Source: Firmicutes bacterium ADurb.Bin153 (lineage in GTDB: Bacteria; Bacillota; DTU025; MWDF01). From it: a DNA stretch of 42,694 bases. Each line of letters starts with the position of its first letter. Position 1 is the first letter of the stretch. The notes under the pieces are model-generated. The model ran no database searches, was not told the DNA's origin, and saw nothing but the letters and a program-made list of their open reading frames with translations. The position numbers and the translations under genes are program-made. The stretch lies in contig MWDF01000015.1 of NCBI GenBank assembly GCA_002070415.1, positions 1 to 42,694 of the forward strand. Direction: 5' to 3'. Shown here piece by piece: positions 41,559 to 42,694 of this stretch.

Positions 41559-41945
41559 CTACTCCATAGAAAGAGTGATCTTGGGATTGTTCTTTATCGT
41601 CACCGACACGGTGCAGTACTTCTCGGTGATCTCCGCTATGCGCTTCTTGGTGGCGGGATCCACAAGCTCTGAACCCTCAAGGCTCATGTTGCATTCTATC
41701 CTGTCGCCGTACCTGATCTTCTCGTCGACCATGTACAGCTTCCCTCCCACGACCAGCTTCTCGTAGTCTATCCTCATCTTCGCAAGTATGGCCCGCGCCG
41801 TGCTGGCCATGCATGCGATAAGGCCGACGAGCAGGTAACATATCGGGTTCTCGGGAGTTTCCACCTTGCCAGTCTCGTTGAAGATTTCCATGTTCCCGTC
41901 GTTGTCCATCTTGACTGTGTATACGTACAAGTCCTTGTTAGCCAT
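41559..41945 (-). CDS. OsmC/Ohr-family protein
   Basis: A 128-residue member of the OsmC-like family, many of which reduce organic hydroperoxides with two cysteines. The two conserved positions are present: a cysteine in L-I-A-C-M-A-S-T and another in E-K-Y-C-T-V-S. The N-terminal strand region ahead of them is short. Substrate and reductant are unknown; some OsmC-like proteins of anaerobes may have other roles. GGAGG lies eight bases before the ATG. It sits 15 bases after the Smr-domain gene and before the DUF502 gene in one minus-strand group. Confidence 0.82.
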   Translation of the reverse strand: MANKDLYVYTVKMDNDGNMEIFNETGKVETPENPICYLLVGLIACMASTARAILAKMRIDYEKLVVGGKLYMVDEKIRYGDRIECNMSLEGSELVDPATKKRIAEITEKYCTVSVTIKNNPKITLSME

Positions 41946-41960
41946 CAGAATACCTCCGTG

Positions 41961-42407
41961 CTATCTCTTCATATATAGGATCCTTCCGCCCCGGACTTCC
42001 TCAGTCGCCGCTTTGGAGCGAATAAGGGCTTTAATCGCGCCGTGCATCTCGTTTTCGGTCGCGAGTCCGCTAAGCCTTTCCTCGATTTCCTTAAGGCTGG
42101 AAGGCTTCGACAACATGTTTAGTATTACGTCGTCGAGTGCCGTTTTCCTCGGCGGCAGCGGCTTGTCCGGCACCACCACCGTCATCCCCCTGTTTCCCAG
42201 TATCTCCCCTTTAATATATCTCACCTTGCCCGGGTATGCATCCAGCAAGGCCGTCAGAGCATCCTTGATGTCCCCGCCTACGCCGGAGGAGCCGTAGCCG
42301 TGCACGACCTCAAGCCGGTCGACACCCAGGCGCACGGCCTTGTTGTAGTCGGATATGAACCTATCGATGGCATCTTTCGTCCTCATGCCGTGCAGGTCCA
42401 GCTTCAT
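41961..42407 (-). CDS. Smr-domain protein with C-terminal winged-helix-like region
   Basis: A 148-residue protein. The N-terminal 85 residues form an Smr (small MutS-related) domain: L-D-L-H-G near residues 3-7 and V-V-H-G-Y-G-S-S-G-V-G-G near 34-45, the pair of motifs associated with nicking nuclease or RNA-binding activity in MutS2 and stand-alone Smr proteins. The remaining 60 residues (D-D-V-I-L-N-M-L, E-I-E-E-R-L, M-H-G-A-I-K-A-L-I-R, then G-G-R-I-L-Y-M-K-R) look like a winged helix, so the protein may be a nucleic-acid-binding fusion. ATG 42407 is seven bases after GGGAGG. Its target is not known. Confidence 0.8.
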   Translation of the reverse strand: MKLDLHGMRTKDAIDRFISDYNKAVRLGVDRLEVVHGYGSSGVGGDIKDALTALLDAYPGKVRYIKGEILGNRGMTVVVPDKPLPPRKTALDDVILNMLSKPSSLKEIEERLSGLATENEMHGAIKALIRSKAATEEVRGGRILYMKR

Positions 42408-42450
42408 AATCCAGCCTCCCCGCTCCCGCTTGCGGTCCCTTGGAGTGTGC

Positions 42451-42486
42451 AAAGGCCGCAGGGATCATTACCGATCCTCCGCGGCC
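42451..42486 (-). terminator. Terminator downstream of tRNA-Thr
   Basis: GGCCGC..GGATC can pair with GATCC..GCGGCC around a six-base loop, followed on the minus strand by TTT. It stands between the tRNA and the Smr-domain gene. Confidence 0.6.
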
Positions 42487-42495
42487 TGTAAATCC

Positions 42496-42570
42496 TGGAG
42501 CCGGTGATGGGAGTTGAACCCGCGACCCGCGCATTACGAATGCGCTGCTCTACCACTGAGCTACACCGGC
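42496..42570 (-). tRNA. tRNA-Thr (anticodon CGT)
   Basis: The minus strand folds as a cloverleaf: a 7-bp acceptor stem (GCCGGTG / CACCGGC), D arm GCTC...GAGC, and anticodon stem GCGCA/TGCGC with loop TTCGTAA, giving anticodon CGT (42538-42536), which reads ACG. The discriminator is T and the 3' CCA is encoded (42498-42496). The T stem has one C-A mismatch at its second pair and a G-T first pair; the loop TTCAACT is normal. A near-consensus promoter lies upstream. Confidence 0.93.
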
Positions 42571-42585
42571 ACCGATGCAAATTAG

Positions 42586-42614
42586 ATTTTACCAATCAAC
42601 CGCCCTCATGTCAA
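42586..42614 (-). promoter_or_regulatory. Near-consensus sigma-70 promoter for tRNA-Thr
   Basis: Minus strand: TTGACA (42614-42609), a 17-base spacer, TAAAAT (42591-42586), 16 bases before the mature tRNA 5' end. Confidence 0.78.
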
Positions 42615-42636
42615 TTTGCCGACTTGCTTCACCAAA

Positions 42637-42684
42637 AATGTATTTGAAAATCATTCGTTGCCTCAAATGATAAATGTATCTGAA
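42637..42684. repeat. Short direct repeat and inverted repeat at the right edge
   Basis: AATGTATTTGAA (42637-42648) and AATGTATCTGAA (42673-42684) are near-identical 12-mers 36 bases apart. Between them ATCATT and AATGAT form an inverted repeat. GAAGGAG follows, suggesting the control region and ribosome site of a plus-strand gene that begins outside the window. Confidence 0.35.
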
Positions 42685-42694
42685 GGAGTGTGCA

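Noticed and set aside
1..42694. CRISPR array, prophage or toxin-antitoxin/defence system
   Set aside because: No regularly spaced repeats, phage structural or integrase genes, or recognisable defence genes were seen; apart from the IS end, the window is metabolic, envelope and housekeeping genes.

Overview
The window reads as a chromosomal segment of a GC-rich, Gram-negative-type (diderm), amino-acid-fermenting anaerobe, most likely a member of the Synergistota. This placement is inference from four things. There is a methylmalonyl-CoA mutase operon and a complete glycine cleavage operon. There is a multi-subunit, iron-sulphur-linked amino-acid dehydrogenase. Small outer-membrane barrels and lipoproteins occur with an ECF-sigma/HtrA envelope module. 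Codon use favours AGG for Arg and ATA for Ile despite high GC. No rRNA or taxonomic marker gene is present to settle it.

Layout. 1-227: the 3' end of an IS256-family element, followed by about 430 AT-rich bases with no gene. 707-4169 (+): methylmalonyl-CoA mutase large and B12 subunits, MeaB GTPase and methylmalonyl-CoA epimerase in one tight operon. 4363-5613 (+): two tandem paralogous small beta-barrel proteins. 5684-7686 (-): a class V (alanine/serine-glyoxylate type) aminotransferase and a stand-alone ThiF/MoeB-like E1 enzyme. 7827-9283 (+): a split UxaA-family dehydratase (SAF-domain subunit plus large subunit). 9466-11591 (+): MATE and LysE-family exporters, each with its own promoter. 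11602-14966 (-): a five-gene flavin/Fe-S amino-acid dehydrogenase. 15079-20820 (-): ftsH, tilS, two LiaI/LiaF-like membrane proteins and lpd.

20995-29890 (+), divergent from lpd, is the core of the window: gcvT, gcvH, gcvPA, gcvPB, two biotin-synthase-like radical SAM genes, a lipoate-protein-ligase-family gene, an acetamidase/formamidase and a GNAT gene, closely spaced. With lpd across the divergent promoter region this encodes all four glycine-cleavage proteins plus an apparent dedicated lipoylation pathway of the LipS1/LipS2 type instead of LipA.

29926-32414 (-): three exported proteins of unknown function, one of which (a putative beta-propeller) is interrupted by an in-frame TGA in a C-x-x-TGA context with a SECIS-like hairpin after it. 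32640-38152 (-): a GNAT protein, folD, murD, glycerate kinase and the CCA-adding enzyme. 38308-40803 (+): an ECF sigma factor, zinc-finger anti-sigma factor and HtrA protease, with an ECF-type promoter in front. 40929-42570 (-): a DUF502 membrane protein, an OsmC-like protein, an Smr-domain protein and tRNA-Thr(CGT).

Metabolic reading (inference): amino acids or N-methyl amino acids are oxidised by the dehydrogenase, glycine enters the cleavage system, and methylene-tetrahydrofolate is handled by FolD. Glyoxylate, serine and glycerate carbon could pass through the aminotransferase and glycerate kinase, while propionyl/succinyl-CoA carbon passes through methylmalonyl-CoA mutase.
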